NCBI RefSeq assembly: GCF_002944405.1
Contig: NZ_CP024310.1
Location: forward strand, 310,001 to 374,000
Source: Sinorhizobium fredii
Lineage (GTDB): Bacteria > Pseudomonadota > Alphaproteobacteria > Rhizobiales > Rhizobiaceae
DNA length: 64,000 bases
Reading direction: 5' to 3'
The translations under genes were made by a program, and so were the position numbers. Positions 8,380-17,809 of the stretch are shown one piece after another; the stretch's first letter is position 1, and every line of letters starts with the position of its first letter. The notes under the pieces are model-generated. The model was given only the letters and a program-made list of their open reading frames with translations. It did no database searches and was not told the DNA's origin.

Positions 8380-9805
8380 GATCATGTCCCAGGGAGTGGT
8401 GTAGGTGGCGGCTTTGGTCGCCGCGTTCTCCGGCATGGGCCGGGATGATCAGCGCGCCACGGCTGGCAGGCTGATGAGCGGATCATCGCTCATCTGGCTG
8501 ATGGTTTCTAGCGTCATGTATCTGGCGCGTTGGACAGCCCATTCGTCGTTCTGCTCGAGCAGGATCGCGCCGACGAGGCGGACGATGGCGTCATCATTGG
8601 GGAAGATGCCGACGACCTCGGTCCTGCGCTTGATTTCGCCGTTGAGGCGCTCGATCGGGTTGGTGCTGTGCAGCTTGGCGCGGTGCTCCTTCGGGAAGGT
8701 CATGTAGGCGAGAACGTCTTCTTCGGCATCATCCATGATGGCGGCGAGCTTGGGCACCTTCGGCCGGATCTGGTCGGCGACGGCGCGCCATTGGGCGCTT
8801 GCGGCTTCCGGCGTCTCCTGGGCGAAGGCGGTGGCGATGAAGGCGGAGACGACACGCCGACCGCTCTTGCCGGCGTGGGCAAGAACGTTGCGCATGAAGT
8901 GGACCCGGCAGCGCTGCCAGGTTGCGTTGAGCACCTTAGTGACGGCGACCTTCAGGCCTTCGTGGGCGTCGGAGACAACCAGCTTGACGCCTCTGAGGCC
9001 ACGGCGGGTCAGCTTGCGTAGGAACTCCGTCCAGATCGGCTCGGCTTCGGAGGTGCCGACCTCCATGCCCAGCACCTCGCGGCGACCGTCGCTGTTGACA
9101 CCAACGGCGATGATCACGGCAACGGAGACGATGCGGCCGCCGCGGCGGACCTTCAGGTAGGTGGCATCGATCCACAGATATGGCCAGTCGCCCTCGATCG
9201 GCCGCTCGAGGAAGGCCTTGACCTTGCCGTCGATCTCCTCGCACAGCCGGCTGACCTGGCTCTTGGAGATGCCGCTCATACCCATGGCCTTGACCAGATC
9301 GTCGACCGAGCGGGTCGAGATTCCCTGCACATAGGCCTCTTGAATGACCGCCGTCAGCGCCTTCTCGGCCATGCGCCGCGGCTCCAGGAAGCCCGGAAAG
9401 TAAGAGCCCTTCCTGAGCTTCGGAATGCGCAGCTCGACGGTTCCGGCGCGCGTCTCCCAATCCCGCTCGCGGTAGCCGTTGCGCTGGGCCGTCCGCAGCG
9501 GGTTCTTCTCGCCATAGCCGGCACCGGTGGCAGCGCCCACCTCCAGCTCCATCAGCCGCTCGGCGGCAAAGCCGATCATCTCGCGCAAAAGATCGGCGTC
9601 GGGGGACTTCTCCACGAGCGCACGCAGGTTCATCATGTTGTCGGTCATCGGTGGTTCCTTCGAATCAGGTTGGTGTCAGCAACCCGACCCTACCGAAGAA
9701 CATCGATGACCACCGCTTCGCCGCCCGCTCACTACGGCGCTGTTGAGGGCGCGCTCGCGAGCGGCTTCGCTACCGCCGAGCTACACCACCTGTAGGGACA
9801 CGACC
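8380..9805 (-). mobile_element. Complete IS256-family insertion sequence with 8-bp target duplication
   Basis: The element is 1426 bp. Its ends are imperfect 25-bp inverted repeats: the left end begins GATCATGTCCC and the right end, read on the minus strand, begins GGTCGTGTCCC; both continue to GTGGTGTAG and match at 18 of 25 positions. The 8 bases CTCCAGAG occur directly outside both ends (8372-8379 and 9806-9813), the target duplication length expected for IS256 elements. The element carries a single intact transposase gene, so it is probably still active. Confidence 0.9.
8449..9648 (-). CDS. IS256-family (Mutator-type) transposase
   Basis: 399-residue intact transposase. Recognisable segments are the N-terminal [40 protein letters not shown], the catalytic-domain stretch [15 protein letters not shown] (first Asp of the DDE triad), [13 protein letters not shown] (second Asp) and the C-terminal [18 protein letters not shown], which carries the conserved Glu. 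These are hallmarks of the IS256/Mutator group. No frameshift is present and full length matches the family. Confidence 0.95.
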   Translation of the reverse strand: MTDNMMNLRALVEKSPDADLLREMIGFAAERLMELEVGAATGAGYGEKNPLRTAQRNGYRERDWETRAGTVELRIPKLRKGSYFPGFLEPRRMAEKALTAVIQEAYVQGISTRSVDDLVKAMGMSGISKSQVSRLCEEIDGKVKAFLERPIEGDWPYLWIDATYLKVRRGGRIVSVAVIIAVGVNSDGRREVLGMEVGTSEAEPIWTEFLRKLTRRGLRGVKLVVSDAHEGLKVAVTKVLNATWQRCRVHFMRNVLAHAGKSGRRVVSAFIATAFAQETPEAASAQWRAVADQIRPKVPKLAAIMDDAEEDVLAYMTFPKEHRAKLHSTNPIERLNGEIKRRTEVVGIFPNDDAIVRLVGAILLEQNDEWAVQRARYMTLETISQMSDDPLISLPAVAR

Positions 9806-9955
9806 CTCCAGAGCGCTCGGCGCTGCGCGCCGGCGGTATGCACCGTACAGTGGCAGGGCTGGAGATTAGCAATATCATGTGAATTTCCCGCATGATCCGT
9901 GTGTCGTGATATGATGGAGTGCCTTTCTTGACCGGTTACGGCCGCGGAGGTTGTT

Positions 9956-10597
9956 ATGTCCAAGAACAGTCCCGGCCGCCCGCTGCAGCCGGGCGACCCA
10001 GCCCCAAATGTTGTGCTCGATGCGATCTCGCGCGAAGGCAAGATCGCGCTCGATGACTTTCGTGGCCGTAGCCCCGTGCTGATCGGCTTGTTTCGCGGTC
10101 TGCATTGTCCGTTCTGCCGTCGCCATGTCGCGGCGATGGCACAGCTCAAGCCGGCGCTGCGTCAGAAAGGCGTCAAATGCCTCGCGGTCGTCAATACGCC
10201 CGTGGAGCGCGCACGAGTGTATTTTCATTACCATCCTGTGCCCGATCTTCTTGCTGCGTCCGACCCGGTAAGGGCCTCGCACCGAGCTTTCGGATTGCAG
10301 GAAGTCGAGGTGGACGACCTCACGGCAATAAGGTTCCATTTGCCCGGCGAGTTGCCGGAGCAGATGGACGTCATGGCCATGAATGCGTTTCTGAACAAGA
10401 AGGAAGGATATGAGATCACCGAGGCTGATCAGCAAATGATGGCCGGTCGGGCCCAGCTCGTGGGTCAGTTCCTGATCGATCGTGAGGGCATCGTACGCTG
10501 GAGCTTCATTGAAGTTCTGGAGCCCGGGCTCCACACCTTTGAGCCACCAAATCGCGAGGAATTGGTGTTGGCAGCCTCCGAAGTCGCACATCAATAA
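9956..10597 (+). CDS. AhpC/TSA-family peroxiredoxin-like protein
   Basis: 213-residue thioredoxin-fold protein. The N-terminus GDPAPNVVLDAISREGKIAL and the redox site LHCPFCRRH (Cys51, Cys54) identify a peroxiredoxin-like member of the AhpC/TSA superfamily; the CxxC arrangement resembles BCP/thioredoxin-type two-cysteine proteins more than classical AhpC. The second half contains RAFGLQEVEV and FLIDREGIVRWSFIEV, typical of the fold's C-terminal strands. It probably reduces peroxides or protein thiols in the cytoplasm. GGAGG lies just before the ATG. It stands alone; the IS256 insertion ends about 150 bases upstream and may have displaced its original upstream region. Confidence 0.8.
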   Translation: MSKNSPGRPLQPGDPAPNVVLDAISREGKIALDDFRGRSPVLIGLFRGLHCPFCRRHVAAMAQLKPALRQKGVKCLAVVNTPVERARVYFHYHPVPDLLAASDPVRASHRAFGLQEVEVDDLTAIRFHLPGELPEQMDVMAMNAFLNKKEGYEITEADQQMMAGRAQLVGQFLIDREGIVRWSFIEVLEPGLHTFEPPNREELVLAASEVAHQ

Positions 10598-11260
10598 GCC
10601 CTGCCGATGCTATCCGCTGGTGCGGTCGGCACTGATCGTCTGAATGGAACCGTTTGCCGGCTCGGCGCATAAGTACAGGCGCAGGCCTTAGGTCGAAATG
10701 GCTGAGTCAAGATCGAGGTGGGCGACGAGGTCCGCTCGTTGCAAGGTGATCTGGATCGACCAAGACGGGGTGCCGCGCGTCCGCAGGGCAGCAAGGGGTC
10801 GAGAATTCGCCTCCATCATCGTCGTGGATGGAGAGCGGGCTGAATGACAGTAATGCGCGCGAGAAGCCGTATTTGCCATAGCTCCTAGATTTCGACGCTG
10901 TTCTGACCGACCACAGCTCTCGTCATCTTCGCAGCATTGCGAAGCAGGTTAGTCCCCGACCCTTCGAGCTCTTGCCTTCCCAGGATGAGGGCATCGAGGT
11001 GCGATTAAGATTAGCCGAGGGCATCGGCATCCAGCACTTCAATTCCGGCTCCGCGTATCCGATGATGCGGCCGGGCGAGAAATCAGAGGCGCGCCAGCCT
11101 TCTGCACCGAACTGGTCGCCATTTGACCAAGAGGTAAGGTCAACTCCTGCCGTGGCCGGGGTATTTGATCGCCAAATGGCTCCTACCACTGCCCTAATAA
11201 GACTGCTCGGAACTAAGATCGATATCGGATGTTTCTGCTTTATCTAACGGGAGCAGCGCC
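10598..11260. other. No recognisable gene
   Basis: This 663-base stretch contains only short frames without motifs or ribosome binding sites. I see no clear gene remnant, repeat or hairpin in it. Confidence 0.4.
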
Positions 11261-11632
11261 ATGCCAAAGGTGCAGTATGAGATAGTAGAGCATGACGGGG
11301 CTTGGGCGTACAAAGTTGACGATGTCTTCTCTGAGACCTTTCCCACCCACGCCGATGCACTTGCCGCCGCCGAAATTGCTGCGCGACACCATGAGCTTCC
11401 CGGTTCGACGGAGAACATTGAATTCCAAGACTCCGCCGGTCGCTGGCATGAACAAGTCGCGTCCGGTTTCGATCGCCCGCTTACCGAAGTCGTCGATACA
11501 CCGGACGTTCGGCACGCGGCAGAACGCCGGATTCGAGAGCATCGGAGCATATTTGGCACTGCTTTGCTGCTCGCTGGTACTGCCTTCGCGATAGGCTATC
11601 TCCTTCGTCTTACCCAACGCGGTCGACTCTAG
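11261..11632 (+). CDS. DUF2188-like protein with C-terminal membrane anchor
   Basis: 123-residue protein. Residues 1-45 (YEIVEHDGAWAYKVDDVFSE then FPTHADALAAAEIAA) resemble DUF2188, a small beta-rich domain common in soil bacteria. A linker follows, then a single predicted membrane helix near the C-terminus (IFGTALLLAGTAFAIGYLL). GGGAGCAG lies upstream of the ATG. The function is unknown; the architecture suggests a small membrane-anchored cytoplasmic protein. No operon partner is evident. Confidence 0.6.
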   Translation: MPKVQYEIVEHDGAWAYKVDDVFSETFPTHADALAAAEIAARHHELPGSTENIEFQDSAGRWHEQVASGFDRPLTEVVDTPDVRHAAERRIREHRSIFGTALLLAGTAFAIGYLLRLTQRGRL

Positions 11633-11676
11633 AGCCGCTCGCCTCGCCGCCTATGCCCGTCGCTGCTGTGGGCGGA

Positions 11677-11974
11677 ATGACGGAAGTTGAACCGAGCAAG
11701 CTCTTCGCGGGCACGATCGAGAGGAAAGGCAGGCCGAAGGCGAAGGTCCGCGCGGCCGAAATCTTCTGCCTGTTCCGCGACTGGCTCGCCGGACAGATCC
11801 GCGAGCTTGGTGCCGTTGAGCGGGCGGAGATGCTGGCGCTGCATCTTCTGGCCTGGTCGCAGGGGGTTGGCGGTGATGACGACAGCCTTCAAGGACGAGG
11901 CATTCATCCGCAACGAGGTGGCCAGGATCGAACGCTGGCTGGCCTCCCTGCCGGACCTCGCGCAACCTAAATGA
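11677..11974 (+). pseudogene. Small hypothetical gene with a frameshift
   Basis: From an ATG at 11677 the frame encodes about 65 helical residues (RAAEIFCLFRDWLAGQIREL then ERAEMLALHLLAWSQGV). It then appears to shift near 11870 into the frame ending MTTAFKDEAFIRNEVARIER and WLASLPDLAQPK before the TGA. The two halves together would form one protein of about 98 residues. Alternatively the second half is a separate 32-residue gene. I do not recognise the family. Confidence 0.35.
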
Positions 11975-11987
11975 TCAAGGAGCACCG

Positions 11988-12254
11988 ATGTTCGTCACTT
12001 TCCTGAGATTTGTAGATAACCGCAGCGCCGCACCGGAATTCATGGCGGTGCATAACGACTGGATCGCGCGAGGCTTCACCGATGGCGTGTTCCTCTGCGT
12101 CGGCTCGCTCCAGCCCGCCGTCGGCGGCGATTATCGCTCATGCGGAAAGTCGCGACGATGCGCGCTTATCACGTTCTCGACGCTCTGGATTCGTGATCGG
12201 CGAGGCGTTGATGAGCTTTGCGGCGAGCGCTTCAGCTTCGTCAGACTTGCGTGA
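11988..12254 (+). pseudogene. YciI-like protein, truncated
   Basis: An ATG preceded by AAGGAGC begins MFVTFLRFVDNRSAAPEFMA and continues HNDWIARGFTDGVFLCVGSL, the first half of a YciI-type small ferredoxin-like domain. After about residue 46 the similarity ends and the frame reads into DNA antisense to the neighbouring minus-strand gene. The 3' half of the gene has been lost at a junction near 12125. Confidence 0.5.
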
Positions 12255-12353
12255 CAAAGCGCGCCTTTGCAGCTCGTCCTTGAAGGCCCTTCCGATCTTC
12301 TCGAATTCGTCAGGCCCAATTGGATCGAAGCTCAAGGTTTGCGCTGAATTCAT
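12138..12353 (-). CDS. Small hypothetical protein
   Basis: 71-residue charged protein (LSFDPIGPDEFEKIGRAFKD, then SRKSDEAEALAAKLINASPI) with a helical core. GGGGGAAACG lies before the ATG, a plausible ribosome binding site. I do not recognise a family. Its 3' end overlaps the truncated YciI remnant on the other strand, so the last residues may come from a junction. Confidence 0.4.
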   Translation of the reverse strand: MNSAQTLSFDPIGPDEFEKIGRAFKDELQRRALSRKSDEAEALAAKLINASPITNPERRERDKRASSRLSA

Positions 12354-12428
12354 CGTTTCCCCCCTTTCCTCCGCCGTGCGACGGAAGAGCCTTGTGCGTT
12401 TCCTGTTTCGAAAGGCTGTGCTGAAAAT

Positions 12429-12587
12429 CTATCGAATGAGAGCCGTCGTTACGGCCGGGCCATTCGTATCGGTCCACTCCAGTGCCGCAATGGCGGAGCC
12501 GAATAGCACGGCCGGGATAGCTAGAGCTCCCATGAGCCTGAGCATTTGGAGCCGACGTGTGCGCTTTCCATCCCAGTCGTAAGCCAT
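12429..12587 (-). CDS. Small membrane protein
   Basis: 52-residue protein starting MAYDWDGKRTRRLQMLR and continuing into one hydrophobic helix (LMGALAIPAVLFGSAIAAL). A longer frame starts at 12665, but the Met at 12587 gives the compact basic-then-hydrophobic layout usual for such proteins. Similar one-helix proteins are common in rhizobia. Function unknown. It is transcribed in the same direction as the hypothetical gene at 12138-12353, 75 bases away. Confidence 0.45.
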   Translation of the reverse strand: MAYDWDGKRTRRLQMLRLMGALAIPAVLFGSAIAALEWTDTNGPAVTTALIR

Positions 12588-12969
12588 TGCTACGCCCCTG
12601 CTACTCGGAAACAGTACCGCCAAGATAGAACCAGAGAACCACTTTCTGGTCGAGTCAATTTTCAAGTATTACTTTTGAACAAATTTGATGCTCAGTGTTT
12701 ATACTACGTGTCCAAAGTGCGTCGGTGGGAAAAGCCGAAAGTAGAGGAGCCAGCAACTGATGCTGACGATCGCGCTTGCTTGGCGTGATCCCTAAGGACG
12801 AGGTGGCCTGGCGCATTATAAGGCGATACCGCTCGCTCTCGCGCCAAACCTGCGCCAACAAGGATGGGTCGCCACGATCGTCAAAGTGGGGATGGTGGTA
12901 AGCAGGGCGTCGTATATTTCAGGTGAGAGCCGGGAGCCATTCACCGTCGATCGCTCACATGCCCGCTCG

Positions 12970-13388
12970 GCCTGGCGCTGGTGACGGCCGAGGCGATCCG
13001 CAGCGCCTCTTGGATGCCGGCACAGGTGCCGCTCTTGGTTGCGATCCGCTTTCTGGAGGATGGCACGGCCAACTCGATCCTGAAGGCGCAACTCACGGAG
13101 CTTCGCGCTCGCAATGCGCTCGCGGCGGCCCTGCTTAGCGGCCACAGTTTCGCCTCCGATCCGCGCTGCATGTTCATCTGGCTGCGGCTGCCGGCACCCT
13201 GGGGGCTCGGATGATTTCACCGCGACCTTGAACGCCCAAGGCGCCGCCGTCATGCCGGCGAGCGCCTTCGCCTGCGACCGGCAGCCGGTCGAGCACGCGG
13301 TCCGCATCAACTTCGCCTGCGCCTCGTCGCGTGACGAACTGGCGAGGGCGCCTCGCATCGTCGTCTCGACGCTCGCCGACCGGCCGCG
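12970..13388 (+). pseudogene. MocR-type (GntR/aminotransferase) regulator, C-terminal remnant
   Basis: The plus strand reads VTAEAIRSASWMPAQ, LEDGTANSILKAQL, HSFASDPRCMFIWLRLPAPW and, after a frameshift near 13203, DDFTATLNAQGAAVMPASAF and VRINFACASSRDELARA. This order matches the end of the aminotransferase-like domain of MocR/PdxR-type regulators. The N-terminal DNA-binding and PLP-lysine regions are missing, so it is a dead fragment. Confidence 0.6.
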
Positions 13389-13439
13389 GGCGCTGATCGG
13401 GCACGCACGAGGCCGGAGCGAACCGGGCGCGGGAGGTGG

Positions 13440-13696
13440 AGGAAGCGTCACCCGCGTGGACCGGGTGACGGCAGATGGGGTCCGGGAACTCGAGCCGAAG
13501 CTGCCGCCGAACTATCAGGGCGGCCTCTGGTTCCTGACGCCTATGTAATTTCGAGCCCGAGCGGTTTGTCCGGCTGCTGGCGCGCGCTATTCTTGCCCGC
13601 GACGGCCGCTTCGTGCAAGGCGACGCGCGGGATCTGCAGGTCTCTCCGATCAACCTCACGATCGTTCAGGGCGGGCTCGGGACGCCTTCGCTGTGA
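13440..13696 (+). pseudogene. FAD-dependent D-amino-acid oxidase family remnant
   Basis: VTADGVRELEPKLPPNYQGG followed, after a frameshift near 13535, by RFVRLLARAILARDGRFVQG resembles the middle of DAO-family (DadA-like) oxidoreductases. About 80 residues are recognisable, ending at a TGA at 13694. Neither the FAD-binding N-terminus nor the C-terminus is present. The different DAO-family remnant at 49275-49971 is larger. Confidence 0.5.
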
Positions 13697-13918
13697 ACAT
13701 CGTCGGTCACCTACTCTCGAGAACCGAGCGTCGCTCGAGGCGCATACGCTGGGCGCCGACCAATGCGCTCGCCTTCGGAGGACGTGCTTAATACAGCCTG
13801 AGCAACAGGCTCGTCGTTGAAGGTCGCATAGTGGATCAACGGGAACGTCATACCAAGCGGCGTCTGAGCAAGAAATTCAGCTTTGGACGGTTTTTCATCC
13901 CGCTTCTGGCATATATCT

Positions 13919-13933
13919 TGACAAATATAGTCA
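13919..13933 (+). promoter_or_regulatory. RirA-type iron-responsive operator upstream of the TonB receptor
   Basis: TGA-N9-TCA (TGACAAATATAGTCA) matches the iron-responsive operator core recognised by RirA, the Fe-S repressor of iron uptake genes in rhizobia. It overlaps a TTGACA sequence that could be the -35 element and lies about 90 bases before the receptor start. The same core occurs upstream of the siderophore operon at 24907-24921. The local sequence is A+T-rich, unlike the decayed DNA to its left. Confidence 0.65.
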
Positions 13934-14023
13934 TGTTAATTAGCACCCCCTCGAACCAACGGCATCCAGCTCCTTCCGGGGCGACCCAAATGTTTTTGGT
14001 CAATGTGTTACAGGGGGCTTTGA

Positions 14024-16153
14024 ATGGAATTGCGTGTTGGACTGCTGACCGTTTTGCTGGCGACAGTGAGTCGCGCCGCCTTGGCGCAAGATGCGACGGC
14101 GCTGGAGCGCCTCGAAGTGAAGGCGGGGGCCACGACCTCAACGATCGGCACTTTGCCAGAAGACTATGCTGGGGAGCAGGTCGCACGCGGCGGCCGCGTC
14201 GGATTGCTTGGCAACCGGGATTTCATGGACACGCCGTTCAACATCACCAGCTACACGGCGGGGACGATTGAAAACCAGGGCGCGAAGACCGTGGCCGATG
14301 TCCTGGCCAACGACTCCTCGGTGAGAAGCACGCACGCATCGGGCGGCATGTTGGATTCCTTCTATATCAGGGGCTTCCCACTAAACGAGGGGAACTTCGG
14401 CGAAGTCGCCTTCGATGGCGTGTACGGTGTTGCCCCGACCTACCGCCTGTTTACGGATTATATCGAACGGGTCGAGGTCCTGAAGGGACCGACGGCACTC
14501 CTCTATGGAGTCTCGCCGAACAGCAGCGTCGGCGGCACCATCAACATCGTGCCAAAGCGCGCGTCCGATGTCGACCTGACCCGAGTGACGACCGACTATG
14601 CTTCCGATGTGTACGGCGGCGGCCATTTGGACGTCAGCCGCCGGTTCGGCGACCAGCGGGAGTTCGGCGTTCGCTTCAACGGCAGCTATCATGGCGGCGA
14701 CACAGCGATCGACAACCAGTCTCTTGACGTCGCGGTCGGCGCCCTCGCACTCGATTACGAAGGCGAAAACCTCAGGGCGACATTGGACATCATCGGTCAG
14801 CGGCAGGACATCGACGCTCCGCTGCGGCCATTCATCCTCGAAGGCAGCTTTGAAGTCCCCGACGCGCCGGACGGCAGGTCTAACGTCCAGGAACCGTGGG
14901 AATGGGCGAAGACGGACGATCTATCCTGGCTGGGCCGCGTCGAATATGACGTGAGCGACGCCGTCACCGTGTTCGCAGCCGTCGGCGGTGGAAATTCGCG
15001 CGTCGAGCGGCTCTTCGGCACGCCGAGAATTACCAGCGCCGCCGGTGACGTCAGAGTCATGCCGGAAAATTTCATTTTCGATGTCGACCGGCTGACTGCC
15101 GAAACGGGCGTACGCGGCGAGTTCGAGACGACCGCTATCAACCACTCGGTCACATTCCAGGTCAGCGGTCTTCAGCAGCGCCTTGCTCGCGGCTCCAACT
15201 CGGGAACGTTTCAGCCCACCAATCTCTTCAATCCCCTTCCGCGGCCCGAGCAGGATGTGCCGCAACCGACACATGTGCCAAGGCTCTCGGAAAACGTCTT
15301 CTACGGTTTCGCGCTTTCCGACACGATGTCGATGCTCGACGAGCGCTTGCAATTAACCGTAGGTGGACGCTGGCAGCACATCGACACTGAAAATTACAAC
15401 ACCACGACCGGTGTGGTTTCCTCGTCTTCCGATGAGAGTGCATTGACGCCGCTCGCGGGCATTGTCGTTAAGCCGTGGGAGAATGTCGCGTTTTACGCCA
15501 ATTACGTCGAGGGCCTGAGCGTCGGCGACACCGCGCCAACTGGGTCCAGCAACGTAGGCGAAACCCTTGCACCCTACCGATCCAGGCAGTACGAAATCGG
15601 CACCAAAGTCGACCTTGGCCGGGTTGCGGTGACCGTCAGCGCTTTCCAGATCGAGAAGCCCTTCGGCGTCGTCCGCGACAACGTCTTCGTCGAAGGCGGC
15701 GAGCAGCGCAACCGCGGCGTGGAGTTGAACGTGTTCGGCGAGGTGACCCCCGAGATCCGAGTGCTCGGTGGCGTGACCTTCATTCATGGCGAGATCACAA
15801 AAACGAGTGTCGACACCGAGCGAGGCAATACCCCGATCGGCGTTCCTTCGCTGCAGGTCAACCTGGGCGCGGAGTGGGATACGCCCCTCTTGCCCGGCCT
15901 GACGCTCGCCGGCAATGTCATCCACACGGACGAGCAATTTGCCGACAGGGCAAACAGCATGGAAATCCCCTCCTGGACGCGGCTTGACCTCGGCGCGCGC
16001 TACCTGACCGAGATCAACGAGAGGCCGGTCACCTTCCGTGCCGACGTCGAGAACGTCTTCGACCTCGACTACTGGTCCGGCGTTGCAAGCTTCGGGACGA
16101 TATCGCAAGGTACGCCGCTGACCGTGAAGGTGTCGATGACGACCGATTTCTGA
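14024..16153 (+). CDS. TonB-dependent siderophore receptor
   Basis: 709-residue outer-membrane protein. A signal peptide (LLTVLLATVSRAALAQ) precedes the plug domain, with FMDTPFNITSYT, VADVLANDSSVR, YIRGFPLNEG and VEVLKGPTALLYG in the order seen in FhuA/FoxA-type ferric-siderophore receptors. The remainder is a beta barrel ending with the terminal Phe typical of outer-membrane proteins (KVSMTTDF). GGGGG precedes the ATG at 14024. A TGA-N9-TCA operator upstream points to repression by iron. It is convergent with the siderophore operon, and is most simply read as the receptor for the product of that operon. Import across the outer membrane would depend on TonB-ExbB-ExbD encoded elsewhere. Confidence 0.92.
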   Translation: MELRVGLLTVLLATVSRAALAQDATALERLEVKAGATTSTIGTLPEDYAGEQVARGGRVGLLGNRDFMDTPFNITSYTAGTIENQGAKTVADVLANDSSVRSTHASGGMLDSFYIRGFPLNEGNFGEVAFDGVYGVAPTYRLFTDYIERVEVLKGPTALLYGVSPNSSVGGTINIVPKRASDVDLTRVTTDYASDVYGGGHLDVSRRFGDQREFGVRFNGSYHGGDTAIDNQSLDVAVGALALDYEGENLRATLDIIGQRQDIDAPLRPFILEGSFEVPDAPDGRSNVQEPWEWAKTDDLSWLGRVEYDVSDAVTVFAAVGGGNSRVERLFGTPRITSAAGDVRVMPENFIFDVDRLTAETGVRGEFETTAINHSVTFQVSGLQQRLARGSNSGTFQPTNLFNPLPRPEQDVPQPTHVPRLSENVFYGFALSDTMSMLDERLQLTVGGRWQHIDTENYNTTTGVVSSSSDESALTPLAGIVVKPWENVAFYANYVEGLSVGDTAPTGSSNVGETLAPYRSRQYEIGTKVDLGRVAVTVSAFQIEKPFGVVRDNVFVEGGEQRNRGVELNVFGEVTPEIRVLGGVTFIHGEITKTSVDTERGNTPIGVPSLQVNLGAEWDTPLLPGLTLAGNVIHTDEQFADRANSMEIPSWTRLDLGARYLTEINERPVTFRADVENVFDLDYWSGVASFGTISQGTPLTVKVSMTTDF

Positions 16154-16220
16154 TGTGGCGGCGACGAGCCTCCGTCGATGGAGTGTCGAGCCTGCACATT
16201 TTTGGATGCGTAAAGCAAAA

Positions 16221-16247
16221 GCTCCGGTGGGAACACCGGAGCATTTT
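16221..16247 (+). terminator. Rho-independent terminator of the receptor gene
   Basis: GCTCCGGTG, a GGAA tetraloop, CACCGGAGC and ATTTT form a strong 9-bp hairpin with a short T-run, 68 bases after the receptor stop codon. Confidence 0.85.
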
Positions 16248-16470
16248 GATCTTGGAGGAAACTCGGTCTGGTGGGCGGCGCGTGGGTATCGCGTATCCGC
16301 GGGGCGCTCGCGGCCCCCTGTCCGTCCTGCCTGGCATCTCCCCACAAGCGAGTAGACCGCCAAACCGGAATGCACCGCTACCGGCTTCCGGCTGGACTAA
16401 ACCGATAGTGATTTCAGCACTTAAGTCCTTGCAGTCGGGCAATGCCCTGTCTCTAGATTAAGACTAGCCG

Positions 16471-16530
16471 ATCTCCCCTCCTGGGCCCACAAGGGGGAGA
16501 TGCCCGGCAGCGCCGAGAGGGTATCACGCC
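16471..16530. repeat. Rhizobial intergenic palindromic repeat (RIME-like)
   Basis: ATCTCCCCTC pairs with GGGGGAGAT and is followed by GCCCGGCAGCGCCGAGAGGG. This layout of a CTCCCC/GGGGAG palindrome followed by CCCGGCAG and a purine-rich end matches the mosaic palindromic elements scattered between genes in Rhizobium and Sinorhizobium. It lies in the gap between the convergent receptor and siderophore genes. Confidence 0.5.
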
Positions 16531-16590
16531 CTTTCCGGAAGAGCGTCGCCCTCCGATCAAATCCGCAATGGTAACAACCGAACGGAAATG

Positions 16591-16609
16591 GCCCCGAGTT
16601 GGTCGGGGC
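16591..16609 (-). terminator. Hairpin after the siderophore operon
   Basis: GCCCCGA and TCGGGGC form a 7-bp GC-rich stem with a 5-base loop, 34 bases downstream of the stop of the last operon gene. There is little of a T-tract on the minus strand, so it is a weak or Rho-assisted terminator candidate. Confidence 0.4.
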
Positions 16610-16642
16610 GTCGCCATCAGGACAACCGCTCCACCGGATCGT

Positions 16643-17809
16643 TCAATCCGCGCTGCCCACCAGGCTTACGGTATAGCCCGGCTTGTAAGAGATGGGCAGG
16701 AAGCGGCGGTGATATTCCGCAAATGTCGCGTCCGGATCGAGATCGGTAAAGAGGTCGGGATGGAACCACTTCGCGAACTGCTGGACAGCAATGAACTCAT
16801 AGGGGCTGTTATAGAACTGGTGCCAGATGCCGTGGAAGTTGCGCGTTTTCTGCGCGGCGATCCCGGTATAGGCATCGCGGGTCGTGAACCACTCAAGCTT
16901 CCTGTGCGTCTCCTGTGGATCGGCGCCGGGGCCAAGTGGGATCCAGTGGCCGCCGGGCACATAGGCCTGCCAGTCGGCGCTGGTGACGACCACATGCTCG
17001 GGGTTGGCGACGATCACCTGCTCCGGGTTGAGCTGACCAAAGGTGGTGGGGAGAATGTCGCTGCCGATATTGTGGCCGCCGGCAAGCTCGACATACTTGC
17101 CGAAGTTTTCCGCGCCGAAGGAAAGGCAGCAATCGTCGGCATAACCGCCGATCCGCTCGATAAAGACCTTGGGACGTCGCGGTTTCACCCGGTCGATGAC
17201 GTCGGTGACGCGCGCCATGGCCTGGTGGCGAAATTCGATAATCTCCTCCGCACGAGCCTCGCGCCCCATGATTTTTCCGAGGAGCCGGATGGTCGGTTCC
17301 GTGTTCTTGAGCGGAAAGTGGCGGAAGTCGATATAAAGGACGGGGATATTCAGCTCTGCCAGCTTCTCGATATATTTCGCGTCCTCGTTGGCGCGCATGG
17401 CCTCGAGATTGAGAAGGACGACGTCAGGCTTTTGGACAATGGTCGACTCGATGTCGAGCAGCCCATTCTCCTGCCCGGGGAAGGCCGGCAGCTTGGCGAG
17501 CTTGGGAAAGGCCTCTAGATATTGTGCGTAGGTCGCCGGATCGGCCTCGATCAAGTCGTTGCGCCAGGCGACGATGCGGGCGAGCGGATCTTGTGGCTCG
17601 AGCGAGGCGATCAGATAGAGCTGTCGCCCCTCGCCAAGGAGGATGCGCTTGACCGGTTCATTTACCGTCACCTCGCGGCCGGCAATGTCGGTGACGGTGA
17701 TCGGCGTTTGCCTGTCCGCCGCGGCCGGCTTCTGCACAAGGGCCGCGGCCGGAACCCACAGGGCCAGAACGGCGATCACGGCTTGGAGCGCCGAATAAAT
17801 TCTCCTCAC
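16643..17809 (-). CDS. Periplasmic iron-siderophore binding protein
   Basis: 388-residue protein with a signal peptide ([16 protein letters not shown]) and a class III periplasmic-binding fold. Landmarks are [20 protein letters not shown] at the start of the mature domain, [23 protein letters not shown] and [16 protein letters not shown]. This matches FecB/BtuF-type binding proteins for ferric siderophores, haem or cobalamin. The start is a GTG whose last two bases overlap the stop of the MFS gene upstream (GTGA), so it is translated as the last gene of the siderophore operon. No permease or ATPase gene follows, so it must work with an ABC importer encoded elsewhere or have another periplasmic role in siderophore recycling. 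Confidence 0.85.
   Translation of the reverse strand: MRRIYSALQAVIAVLALWVPAAALVQKPAAADRQTPITVTDIAGREVTVNEPVKRILLGEGRQLYLIASLEPQDPLARIVAWRNDLIEADPATYAQYLEAFPKLAKLPAFPGQENGLLDIESTIVQKPDVVLLNLEAMRANEDAKYIEKLAELNIPVLYIDFRHFPLKNTEPTIRLLGKIMGREARAEEIIEFRHQAMARVTDVIDRVKPRRPKVFIERIGGYADDCCLSFGAENFGKYVELAGGHNIGSDILPTTFGQLNPEQVIVANPEHVVVTSADWQAYVPGGHWIPLGPGADPQETHRKLEWFTTRDAYTGIAAQKTRNFHGIWHQFYNSPYEFIAVQQFAKWFHPDLFTDLDPDATFAEYHRRFLPISYKPGYTVSLVGSAD

Noticed and set aside
15353..16375. 340-codon open frame on the minus strand
   Set aside because: Antisense to the TonB receptor, which ends with the typical Phe and a terminator.
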